22,937 nucleotides of DNA from Puniceicoccales bacterium (lineage in GTDB: Bacteria > Verrucomicrobiota > Verrucomicrobiia > Opitutales > LL51), in the NCBI GenBank assembly GCA_031278845.1, contig JAITJQ010000013.1:1-22937 (forward strand), written 5' to 3'. The notes under the pieces were generated by a model. The model did not search any database. It saw nothing but the letters and a program-made list of their open reading frames with translations, and was not told where the DNA came from. The position numbers and the translations under genes are program-made. Positions 1 through 7,057 of the stretch are shown one piece after another; positions within the stretch are counted from its first letter, which is position 1, and the number at the start of each line of letters is the position of its first letter.

Positions 1-224
1 ACCGCCTCCCGCACCTTAAAAAACATAAATAAAAACTGCCGCGCACCTCGGGTGAAAATTTGCACTGGAGTTGCGCGGAACTGAAAGAAAAAAACAAGTC
101 AAAGAGTTTATTCTTGACCTTGCGGCCGAGCCTGGCGCGGAACGCGCCGGGCTCGGCCGCCGAAGGAGGTCAAGGAGTCACTGACTCCTTGCGGGGGGTC
201 CAGGGGGGCGGAGCCCCCCCCTGG
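1..224 (+). repeat. Mosaic hairpin repeat, locus A (cut by left window edge)
   Basis: Non-coding string of hairpins belonging to a family seen at five places in this window. Positions 1-9 match the right half of a hairpin that is complete at 6782-6802. An imperfect stem pairs 39-45 with 72-78. A linker at 90-121, also present at 9156-9182, leads into an 18-bp stem (122-139 with 143-160, loop GAA, one G-U pair). Next come a short palindrome (172-190) and a GC-rich hairpin (200-209 with 213-224, loop GGA). The last three hairpins occur in the opposite orientation at 18972-19076. The element follows the rbfA operon end and may terminate it, but there is no U tract, so that role is a guess. Confidence 0.8.
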
Positions 225-384
225 CTTCTGCAGTATACTTCTTATGAAACCCGAAAGAAGTCGAAATATCGCGGCGATGCTCCCAAGCGGCCGGTTTATT
301 CCATGGTAGCGCAGAGTTTTCTGCCATTTGATCCGACGCGCAACCACTCAACAACAGTAACAAAATTAGCATTTTTATTTCCAT
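178..384 (-). CDS. Small lipoprotein with repeat-derived C-terminus
   Basis: A 68-residue protein whose ATG directly abuts the rbfA stop codon, so it is probably the last gene of the nusA-infB-rbfA operon. The N-terminus is a classic lipoprotein signal: a charged start, a run of leucines and the lipobox LSGC, with Cys15 as the lipidated residue. Residues 26-34 read LPWNKPAAWE-like; I recall similar segments in small Verrucomicrobiota proteins, but this is memory and untested. Roughly the last 14 residues, rich in Gly, Pro and Arg, are encoded by hairpin repeat locus A, and the stop lies inside its short palindrome. The original C-terminus was therefore probably replaced when the repeat arrived. 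Function unknown; membrane attachment is inferred. Confidence 0.6.
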   Translation of the reverse strand: MEIKMLILLLLLSGCASDQMAENSALPWNKPAAWEHRRDISTSFGFHKKYTAEARGGLRPPGPPARSQ

Positions 385-726
385 TTAAATCTCGGTTTCG
401 GAAAGGGTATTCAACAGATTAATCATATGATTTCCATGGGCTATGGCATCGGTCCTTTCAAAATTCAGTTGTGGCGTATGGCGCAGCTGCATTTTTTCGC
501 ACAATTTCTGCTTGATAAAATTTTTATGTTTTGAGAAAAATTTAATCGCATACCGATCCATACTGCCATCGATGACCGAGAACTTCACCTGGACAAATTT
601 AAAATCTGGAGACATAAGGGCTCCGACAACCGTTATGCTAACCGTTTCTTCGCGAAAATAGGTCCGTAAAATGCGGTTAATTTCGTGCTCGATGGCCTCA
701 TTGATTCGGTTTAAACGTAAGCTCAT
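385..726 (-). CDS. rbfA: Ribosome-binding factor A
   Basis: RbfA binds the immature 30S subunit and assists 16S rRNA 5'-end maturation, notably in the cold. The 113-residue product has the single KH-like fold pattern of the family: an N-terminal helix with the RINEAIEHEI segment, then the beta strand and helix containing SPDFKFVQVKFSV, then the region around LRHTPQLNFERTDA, equivalent to the usual R.vPeL.F..D signature. Length is normal for the family. Its ATG overlaps the infB stop by four bases (ATGA), showing translational coupling. No truB follows, although truB often comes next in other genomes. Confidence 0.95.
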   Translation of the reverse strand: MSLRLNRINEAIEHEINRILRTYFREETVSITVVGALMSPDFKFVQVKFSVIDGSMDRYAIKFFSKHKNFIKQKLCEKMQLRHTPQLNFERTDAIAHGNHMINLLNTLSETEI

Positions 727-3374
727 AGCGTTTGACGGTGTTGAATGACCTCAAAGCATTCGATTCGATCGCCCTCCTCATATGCCGAAAATCCATCAAT
801 TTTTATACCACATTCAAAGCCGGAACGCACTTCCGAGTGGTCATCTTTTTCGCGCCTTAGGGAATCAATTTTACCTTCGAATAGGACCTTTTGTCCCCGA
901 TAAACGCGGGCCGACTTGTCGCGTTCAATCTTTCCATCGACCACCATACATCCTGCAATTGTTATCCGAGCGAGTTCGAATATGCGGCGAACTTCCGCCG
1001 TCCCGAGATGATTTTCAGTATAATCGTAGCCGAGTAGCCCTGCCATTTCGTCCTTGACCCGATCGACTAACTCGTAAATAATATTATGCAAGAGGACGTG
1101 CACGCCCTTATTCTTTACGAAGGGGGCTACACCGCTATCCATTTTCACATTGAAACCGACAATAATTGCATCGGATGAACTGGCGAATTCCACATCGTTT
1201 TTAGAGATAGGCCCCACTCCAGAAGCTACAATTTCCACTTTTACCCGATCGCTTTTGATTCCATTGAGGCAGCCGATGAATGCCTCCTCAGTTCCCTGTA
1301 CATCGCATTTGACGATGACTTTCAAAACCTTTTGCTTCTGTGACTCCATGGCTTCAAATAGTGCCCTTATATTGGCTATTTTGGGCATCGATTCCGTAGA
1401 AGCGAGTTTGGCATTATTTTCATTTTCCTCGGCCTGCTTTTTGGCTGCTTTCTCATCCTTTACGACCTCAAAAACATTGCCCGCGGATGGTAGACCACTC
1501 CAACCGATAACGCAAACCGACATCGAAGGCGTCGCTATTTTCACAACTTCCGAACGCTCATTTAACATCGAGCGTACACGGCAATATTCCTGACCACAAA
1601 CGATAGCATCGCCTATTCTTAGCATCCCCTTTTCGACGATAACCGCCGCCGTAACCCCACGGCCCACATCCATTTGCGACTCGATGATAACCCCTTCGGC
1701 GGGACATTTGTAGTCCGCCTTCAGCTCCATGATTTCTGCCTGGAGTAGAACGGCCGATAGCAACTCGTCGATATGCGTACCCTTGAGTGCAGAAATGCCG
1801 ACACATAGCGTATCGCCTCCCCACTCCTCCGGAGCTATGCCTCGCTGCTGCATCTGCTGCTTAACCCGATCCAGATTAGCACCTTTGGCATCGATTTTAT
1901 TGATGGCAACGACGACCGGTACCCCCGCCTTTTGGGCAAATTTCAATGCTTCGTCGGTCTGCGGCATGAAACCATCGTCGGCCGCAACAACTAAAACCGC
2001 GATATCAGTCAAATTAGCTCCCCGCTCGCGCATATTCGAAAACACCGCATGTCCCGGCGTATCGAGAAACGTAATTTTTTTACCCTCGTGCTCCACCTGG
2101 TAGGCACCAACGTGCTGGGTAATCCCTCCCGCCTCACCGGAAACGACATTGGCATGGCGAATCGTATCTAGTAGCGTTGTTTTCCCGTGGTCCACATGGC
2201 CCAAAACGCAAACAATGGGCGGCCTCGGCAGCAATTCTTTAGGGACCTCAATTTTAACCTTGGGAATATTTTGTTTCGCCCCATTGGATTTCTGACGTAC
2301 TTCGAGTTTAAATCCGCATGTTTCAGCTATGCTCGTAGCGATATCATCCGGAATCTGCTGGTTCATCGAGGCAAAAATCCCTCGCCGCATGAGTTCGGAA
2401 ATGAGTTGAAAGGGTTTTAATCCAATTCTCTGGGCAAAGTCACGCACAATGAGCGGCGCTTTACAAACGAGTAATTTACCCTCTTTAACTTTTTCCGTTT
2501 CATTTTTGGCTGGAGTTGTTCCAGGGATATTGGGAATTTTTAGGGTATTAAAAAGCTTATCGCTGCGTTGGCTTTGCGGTGTAAATTGAAAACGAACCGT
2601 CGGAGCTGCCCGTTTCTCACGGGCCCCCATTACGGATGCTTTCTTTCGCACATCCCACGTATAGTTTGAAACGTCACTTCTATCCGCTTCGGAAGCGGTA
2701 GACGTCCCCGATACCTGTGTTGTTTTTTCTTCCTCGACAACAGTTTTCTTTGGAGATAGATCCACCTTTGATCCGACAATTTTTTCGGAACTATCATTCT
2801 GCTCTTTAGCAACAAATAGAACCGGCATTCTGGGAGTTGCATTAGGTAATGGAATTTTTATACTTTTTCTCGGTATCGGTGCAGCGGCCGACTTCGAAGG
2901 ACCCGTCGACATATTGGGAATTTCTGGGGATGCTTCCGACTTTATAATCTCTGAGTCCTTTTTTTTTCCATTCTCCTCTTCTAGAATAACGGTTTCACTT
3001 CCAGTAACCATTTGGGCTACCGGAACTTCATCGCTTCCATGATTTGTAGAAATATCTGCCTTAACGATATGTATCATCTCAGAAGGAGAACCCAATACTT
3101 CCGTTTTGGAAATTGCAACATTATTATAAGCAGATTTTACAGAAAAGTTAACCGATCCGGAAAAGCGTTCCTTTTCTTTTTCCGGCTTTTCACTTTCCTT
3201 TGAATCCGTACGTCTAGGACGACTAGCGAGCTCCTCGACCAGAGCATCGGCATAGATATTGGGAATCGAACTGGACGCGCTCGTTACCTTTAATCCACGC
3301 CCATGGAGCAATTCTATTACATCCTTACTGTCCATGCCCAGATCGCTTGCTAACTGATATACCCTGACACTCAT
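723..3374 (-). CDS. infB: Translation initiation factor IF-2
   Basis: IF-2 is the GTPase that brings initiator fMet-tRNA to the 30S subunit and promotes 50S joining. The 883-residue protein starts with an IF2_N helical domain (about residues 1-50), then has a long low-complexity charged linker (50-300), a second IF2_N domain (about 305-360) and the GTPase domain. Motifs visible are G1 GHVDHGKT (392-399), G3 DTPGH (438-442) and G4 NKID (492-495), with SALKG as G5. Beta-barrel domains and the C-terminal tRNA-binding domain follow. The start lies six bases after nusA, with an AGGA ribosome site overlapping the nusA stop, and the end overlaps rbfA. Clear ortholog. Confidence 0.98.
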   Translation of the reverse strand: MSVRVYQLASDLGMDSKDVIELLHGRGLKVTSASSSIPNIYADALVEELASRPRRTDSKESEKPEKEKERFSGSVNFSVKSAYNNVAISKTEVLGSPSEMIHIVKADISTNHGSDEVPVAQMVTGSETVILEEENGKKKDSEIIKSEASPEIPNMSTGPSKSAAAPIPRKSIKIPLPNATPRMPVLFVAKEQNDSSEKIVGSKVDLSPKKTVVEEEKTTQVSGTSTASEADRSDVSNYTWDVRKKASVMGAREKRAAPTVRFQFTPQSQRSDKLFNTLKIPNIPGTTPAKNETEKVKEGKLLVCKAPLIVRDFAQRIGLKPFQLISELMRRGIFASMNQQIPDDIATSIAETCGFKLEVRQKSNGAKQNIPKVKIEVPKELLPRPPIVCVLGHVDHGKTTLLDTIRHANVVSGEAGGITQHVGAYQVEHEGKKITFLDTPGHAVFSNMRERGANLTDIAVLVVAADDGFMPQTDEALKFAQKAGVPVVVAINKIDAKGANLDRVKQQMQQRGIAPEEWGGDTLCVGISALKGTHIDELLSAVLLQAEIMELKADYKCPAEGVIIESQMDVGRGVTAAVIVEKGMLRIGDAIVCGQEYCRVRSMLNERSEVVKIATPSMSVCVIGWSGLPSAGNVFEVVKDEKAAKKQAEENENNAKLASTESMPKIANIRALFEAMESQKQKVLKVIVKCDVQGTEEAFIGCLNGIKSDRVKVEIVASGVGPISKNDVEFASSSDAIIVGFNVKMDSGVAPFVKNKGVHVLLHNIIYELVDRVKDEMAGLLGYDYTENHLGTAEVRRIFELARITIAGCMVVDGKIERDKSARVYRGQKVLFEGKIDSLRREKDDHSEVRSGFECGIKIDGFSAYEEGDRIECFEVIQHRQTL

Positions 3375-3379
3375 GCTTC

Positions 3380-4636
3380 CTATTGAAAATTTTTAATGTT
3401 TTTTATGTTTTCAAGAATTAAATGCGATTCTTCCGCGGAAAAACCGGCATCTTCCAAATCTTTCAGGACAACATCCTCAAAAACATCGATATCCGTAAAT
3501 CCAGAAGCTACCAGTCGCTGTGCTAGTTCATCACTAATTCCAGGAATATTATTGAAGCCCGCCGTTGCCTGTTGAATTTTTCGATTGAGATTTTTTTCCT
3601 TTTCCGATTCTGCTTTCTTAATGTCTAGTTTCCAATTCATCAGACGCGAGGTTAGTCGTGCATTCAGGCCCCGCTTCCCAATGGCTATGGCGAGATCCTC
3701 CTCGTTCACCTCAAAACTAATCTGTCGGTTGGCTTCATTAACATGAATATTACGTGGAATAGCGGGATGAATGGCTTCCTGAAGGAATGCGATGGGATCA
3801 TTGGCATAACGAATAACGTCAATCTTTTCGCCCCCCAACTCCTTCACAATACTGCGAATGCGGACACCCCGCGTCCCAACACAGGAACCGACCGCATCCA
3901 CCTTGGGATCCGAACTGTGAACGGCGACTTTCGTACGATACCCCGGTTCCCGCGCCATGCCGTAAATTTCCACCGTACCATCGGCAATTTCTGTCACTTC
4001 AATTTCCAATAGACGTCGTACAAAACGCCAATGGGAACGACTGAGAACAATATCCGGTCCATGCGACGACTGTTCGATCTTCAGGAGTAGGCAGCGAATC
4101 CGATCGCCAGGAACATACTCTTCACCGGGAATGCGTTCCCGGTAGGGTAAAATAGCTTCCGCCCTTCCCAATTCGACATAGATATTGCCCGAATCCTGAT
4201 GTCGAACGATACCACTGACGATATCGCCGACGGAGTTTTTAAAATCTTCGTATAACTTTTCGCGCTCGAAGTGCCTAATTCCCTGAGTAATGGCTTGACG
4301 AGCACCTTGGGCTGCGATACGGCCGAGAAAAGCGGGATCAATTTCTTTTTCTATGACTTGACTGACATCGATATTGGGATCAACTTCCTTTGCTTTGGAG
4401 ATGTGAATCTGCGCTTGCGGATCGCTGACGGAATCTACAACCTCGAGGATCGCCCATGCCTTTAGACTGCCCGTTTTCGGATTAATTTCCACGCGGATAT
4501 CATATCCGGCATTAATACTTTTTAAGGCGGCGGAACGGATGGCTTCGGCGATAGTTTGAATCATATCGCCTCGAGGAATACCTTTTTCCTTTTCCATGTA
4601 CTCGAGTACAGCTAAAATTTCGCTACCGGTTTTCAT
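3380..4636 (-). CDS. nusA: Transcription termination/antitermination protein NusA
   Basis: NusA binds RNA polymerase and nascent RNA to control pausing, termination and antitermination. The 418 residues show the N-terminal polymerase-binding domain, an S1 domain (around VGDIVSGIVRHQDSGNIYVEL), then the KH domains: a VGSCVGTRGVRIRSIVKELGGEKIDVI segment followed by LAIAIGKRGLNARLTSRL. A single helix-hairpin-helix module closes the protein (GISDELAQRLVASGF). It heads the nusA-infB-rbfA operon. rimP, which normally lies just upstream, is missing; instead a terminator-like hairpin stands 27 bases before the start codon. A TTGACT overlaps the end of that hairpin's T tract, so a promoter very close to the ATG is possible but weak. 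Confidence 0.98.
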   Translation of the reverse strand: MKTGSEILAVLEYMEKEKGIPRGDMIQTIAEAIRSAALKSINAGYDIRVEINPKTGSLKAWAILEVVDSVSDPQAQIHISKAKEVDPNIDVSQVIEKEIDPAFLGRIAAQGARQAITQGIRHFEREKLYEDFKNSVGDIVSGIVRHQDSGNIYVELGRAEAILPYRERIPGEEYVPGDRIRCLLLKIEQSSHGPDIVLSRSHWRFVRRLLEIEVTEIADGTVEIYGMAREPGYRTKVAVHSSDPKVDAVGSCVGTRGVRIRSIVKELGGEKIDVIRYANDPIAFLQEAIHPAIPRNIHVNEANRQISFEVNEEDLAIAIGKRGLNARLTSRLMNWKLDIKKAESEKEKNLNRKIQQATAGFNNIPGISDELAQRLVASGFTDIDVFEDVVLKDLEDAGFSAEESHLILENIKNIKNFQ

Positions 4637-4662
4637 ATCTCAATAAAATCCATTACGGAGTC

Positions 4663-4695
4663 AAAAAAAGCGGAGTGCGACCACTCCGCTCAATG
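4663..4695 (-). terminator. Intrinsic terminator upstream of nusA (copy 1 of identical 33-bp repeat)
   Basis: On the minus strand a 9-bp stem (AGCGGAGTG pairing with CACTCCGCT, four-base loop) is followed by seven T residues: a textbook rho-independent terminator for leftward transcripts. It would stop transcription 27 bases before nusA, so it either isolates nusA from upstream genes or attenuates the operon. The same 33 bases occur exactly at 6269-6301, on the far side of the Rpn-type gene. Confidence 0.8.
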
Positions 4696-4824
4696 AACCA
4701 CGTAAAGTTTTCGACTGACTGCCAACTTAGCCCAATGACCGGGATCGTCAAGAAAAATTCCTAGCCGAAGATTTTTTAATTTTTTGTTAAATCAATCATA
4801 CCCAAAAGACTCTCGATATTTCGC

Positions 4825-4853
4825 TTGACAAAGTATTTTTTATTCACTATCTA
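4825..4853 (+). promoter_or_regulatory. Putative promoter of Rpn-type gene 1
   Basis: A perfect -35 box TTGACA (4825-4830) is followed after 17 bases by TATCTA (4848-4853), a partial -10 match. Transcription would start at about 4860, at or beside the ATG at 4862, so the mRNA would be leaderless. Between the terminator at 4695 and this promoter (4696-4824) I see no gene and no clear signal. Confidence 0.5.
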
Positions 4854-4861
4854 ATAAATGT

Positions 4862-5091
4862 ATGCTTAAAAGTTTTCTATTCTATTCTGCCTATTACAGC
4901 TAGCATTAAGTGATCTTGCAGCCACGTTTAAACCGGATAGGCCTTTCCCTGGGCGAGAGTTTACTGATACAAAGAAAAAGGCAAGTGCTGGAGCTCGCAA
5001 GCAATCTACGCGGAAGCGGATTGCTAAGCCCGATGAAAGTATCACAAAACAATCCGGAAAAGTTCCAGAAGGCTCTCTTTTTTTAAAAGCT
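4862..5091 (+). other. Frameshifted 5' part of Rpn-type gene 1, encoding a signal peptide
   Basis: The frame of the downstream Rpn-type gene stays open back to 4870 without any ATG, GTG or TTG before 5092. Its translation begins KFSILFCLLQLALSDLA, a typical signal-peptide core. The ATG at 4862 is in another frame and meets a stop after 13 codons. Adding one A to the AAAA run at 4868-4871 joins them and gives M-L-K-K plus that hydrophobic core. The residues just before 5092 (GSLFLKA) also match the second Rpn copy (ESLFLRA), so the true protein starts upstream. Either a real frameshift mutation, phase variation or a sequence error at the A run. Confidence 0.6.
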
Positions 5092-6270
5092 ATGGCTAAA
5101 TGCGAATCTGTTGTAGAAAATGAAGGTTTATGCAAATTTAGAGTTAGGATTGAGCATGGCAATAAAAAATACCAGGAAGGGGAGGCTGAGGCTATTTGCA
5201 TTGCAAGCCCCACCTACGACTTGACATTTAAATTATTATTTTTAGCTAACCAAAATGATCTTGAAAAGTTTGAAAGGCCTGTAAAATTCATTCAACCCGA
5301 GGAAACCAGAAAAACATTGATTTCGCTATTAAATGGATTGTATTATCCTGAATTTCTTTCCAAGGAGCAAACTCCGGAAAAAAATAGGATCATAGAAATA
5401 GAAATAATAGACAGTACACTTTTAGATGCTCGGAAAGTAAATATTGTATGTAAATGTACACTTGAATCTCCGAATGCTGACAACAAAGATGTACATTATG
5501 CGCTTTATTTCGACATAGAAATGCAACGCAGACATATCTCTGGCCGGGAACAAGAATTTGTTGAATATGTAAACGCCTTAAAAATAAAATATGGGAAGGG
5601 GGTACATCTATTAGCTTTTCTGAATTACGAAACAGAAGAAAGAAAGGCCGTAAGGCGTGGAACAATGGCTTTTGTTCAAGAAGGTGAGGATGGCCAACTT
5701 GTTGTCCCTCAAAAGGGAGTAAGGCGCCTAGTTTATCAGCCTATGATTTGTCTTCCGTGCGCTGTAAGTGAAATTTTAAATGGACAAGATATAGAAATTG
5801 TAGAAGGGAAACCCATTGGTCCGGCGGGGAAAGAATGGCTTAAATTGCTAGGCGTAGAATGGTGGGGGAAAAGGAGTAAAAATAGACTGGGACGCTATGT
5901 GGTTCCTAAAGATGTTAGCACGCCTGAAGTGGGAAAGGCACTAGAAATTTTGTCAAAAAAAGTGGATGAAGCGGCGTTTCAAGCGGAGGTTAAGAGGATT
6001 TTCAACGTCCACAAAGATGCCAATGCCCTTAGAGAAGAAGGTGAACAAATCGGCCTCCAGAAAGGTGAACAAGTCGGTCAATTGAAAAGTCTTATGCAAA
6101 CGTTTATCAAGACAGAGCGATTTTTTGATTTTCTTATTGCTGGAATGAATCTGCGAAATTTAACTGAAGATTTTATAAGGCAGCTTTGGGATGAAGTAAG
6201 CGATACCAATACGTCAGAACAATATGAAGCTTTTCTTCAGGAATTGCGCACAAGAAAGTTAATCGATTAA
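5092..6270 (+). CDS. Rpn/PDDEXK_2-family putative nuclease-transposase, copy 1 (N-terminally truncated by frameshift)
   Basis: A 392-residue open frame of the PD-(D/E)XK family annotated as Rpn recombination-promoting nuclease or PDDEXK_2 transposase. Visible family marks are PTYDLTFKLLF (residues 40-50), TLISLLNGLYYP, DIEMQRR with E143 and Q145, and the Gly/Glu-rich GEQIG.QKGEQVGQLK stretch near residue 305. The expected Asp in the strand before EMQ is Asn117 (NIVCKC); copy 2 has Asp there (DIVCKC), so this copy may be inactive. Real translation probably starts at 4862 after a repaired frame, adding a signal peptide and a basic linker. An exported Rpn-like protein would be unusual. It stands alone between two identical terminators. 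Its stop codon shares two A residues with the right-hand terminator repeat. Confidence 0.8.
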   Translation: MAKCESVVENEGLCKFRVRIEHGNKKYQEGEAEAICIASPTYDLTFKLLFLANQNDLEKFERPVKFIQPEETRKTLISLLNGLYYPEFLSKEQTPEKNRIIEIEIIDSTLLDARKVNIVCKCTLESPNADNKDVHYALYFDIEMQRRHISGREQEFVEYVNALKIKYGKGVHLLAFLNYETEERKAVRRGTMAFVQEGEDGQLVVPQKGVRRLVYQPMICLPCAVSEILNGQDIEIVEGKPIGPAGKEWLKLLGVEWWGKRSKNRLGRYVVPKDVSTPEVGKALEILSKKVDEAAFQAEVKRIFNVHKDANALREEGEQIGLQKGEQVGQLKSLMQTFIKTERFFDFLIAGMNLRNLTEDFIRQLWDEVSDTNTSEQYEAFLQELRTRKLID

Positions 6271-6301
6271 AAAAAGCGGAGTGCGACCACTCCGCTCAAT
6301 G
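6269..6301 (-). terminator. Intrinsic terminator of the tRNA-Arg transcript (copy 2 of identical 33-bp repeat)
   Basis: Same 33 bases as at 4663-4695: a 9-bp stem with a four-base loop, then seven T residues on the minus strand. It lies 97 bases downstream of the tRNA-Arg(UCG) gene and should end the leftward tRNA transcript. On the plus strand it follows the Rpn-type stop codon but has no T tract in that direction. Confidence 0.75.
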
Positions 6302-6397
6302 CTAGATAACGTCCAAACGAAAAAATGAAAATATACTTTTAAATATAATGCTTAAATCTCCCCACTGAACAGCTTACTTCATAAAACTGCCATTTTT

Positions 6398-6472
6398 TGG
6401 CGTTCCTGCCGGGATTCGAACCCAGACCCTCGGTTCCGAAGACCGATGCTCTATCCATTGAACTACAGGAAC
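6398..6472 (-). tRNA. tRNA-Arg, anticodon UCG
   Basis: The reverse complement folds into a full cloverleaf of 75 bases including an encoded 3' CCA. The acceptor stem (GTTCCTG with CAGGAAC) is fully paired, the T arm contains GGTTCGAATC, and the anticodon loop CTTCGGA gives anticodon UCG, which reads CGA and probably CGG arginine codons. It is the second of two adjacent Arg tRNA genes with almost the same backbone. Confidence 0.95.
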
Positions 6473-6601
6473 TCTTTACTAATTGTCGGAATCGAATTAC
6501 TTCATTATGTCCGAAACAAAATAAAAATTACCCCAGAAATCAAGTAACTCCCACAAAATTACGGCCCACTTATCCCAAACCCGTCCTGTAATCCTTACCC
6601 T

Positions 6602-6676
6602 TGGCGTTCTTGCCGGGATTCGAACCCAGATTTTCGGTTCCGGAGACCGACGTTCTATCCATTGAACTACAGGAAC
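6602..6676 (-). tRNA. tRNA-Arg, anticodon CCG
   Basis: The reverse complement gives a 75-base cloverleaf with encoded CCA. The anticodon loop CTCCGGA gives CCG, reading the CGG arginine codon. It differs from the neighbouring tRNA-Arg(UCG) at only about seven positions: two in the D-stem/26 region, one in the anticodon, three in the variable loop and one in the acceptor stem. The acceptor change leaves a C-A mismatch in the fifth pair. The two genes look like a duplication whose copy took a new anticodon. The 129 bases between them hold no other gene. Confidence 0.93.
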
Positions 6677-6689
6677 TTTCCATCACTCG

Positions 6690-6718
6690 CTAACTTGCTG
6701 TACCCCAGGAATAGTCAA
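6690..6718 (-). promoter_or_regulatory. Weak candidate promoter for the tRNA-Arg pair
   Basis: On the minus strand TTGACT (6718-6713) is followed after 17 bases by AGTTAG (6695-6690). Transcription would start a few bases before the 5' end of tRNA-Arg(CCG) at 6676. The -10 match is poor, so this is position-based inference. Confidence 0.3.
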
Positions 6719-6732
6719 GATTAAACGTCTTC

Positions 6733-6943
6733 CCTAAGGGCCACTCGGTTGCCTAAGGGCTGCGTGCCCTTAGAAACCCTGCCAGGAGGCACCGCCTCCT
6801 GGACCTGGTTTGGCGGATTGACCCAGTGGCGATGCCACTGGATCAATCCGCAAGGAGGCCAAAGCCCCCCCGCGGCTACGCCGCGTGGGGGCTAAAAAAG
6901 TGGCCGAGGCCATGCGCATCGCGCATGGCCTCGGCCAACAATT
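6733..6943 (+). repeat. Mosaic hairpin repeat, locus B (five hairpins)
   Basis: The tRNA-to-phosphoesterase gap (6677-7057) holds this element and no gene. In order: CTAAGGGC pairing with GCCCTTAG (6753-6773); CCAGGAGGC with GCCTCCTGG (6782-6802); an 18-bp stem with one mismatch and loop GAT (6813-6851); a GC-rich stem with loop TAC (6863-6893); and a perfect 17-bp stem with loop ATC (6901-6937) after an A-rich spacer. A partial extra copy of the first arm lies at 6733-6741. Beyond it, 6973-6998 contains two near-identical copies of AAGTACATCAAA. The same order of hairpins recurs at loci C and E with altered stems. No open frame of note runs through it. Confidence 0.85.
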
Positions 6944-7057
6944 TAAAAGATTACATCATACATCAGATTAAGTACATCAAAGTAAGTACATCAAAATAAG
7001 CGTAGGTCTATTGTATTTAAGCCGTTCGCACATTTTCGTCATATAGACCTGCGTGCG

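Noticed and set aside
60..422. 120-residue plus-strand frame over locus A
   Set aside because: Consists of repeat sequence and the antisense of the lipoprotein and rbfA end.
6397..6591. 64-residue plus-strand frame
   Set aside because: Lies across the tRNA-Arg(UCG) gene on the other strand.
6733..6943. Integron attC-like sites (paired imperfect palindromes)
   Set aside because: The attC core-site consensus arms are not present and no integrase or cassette genes are seen.
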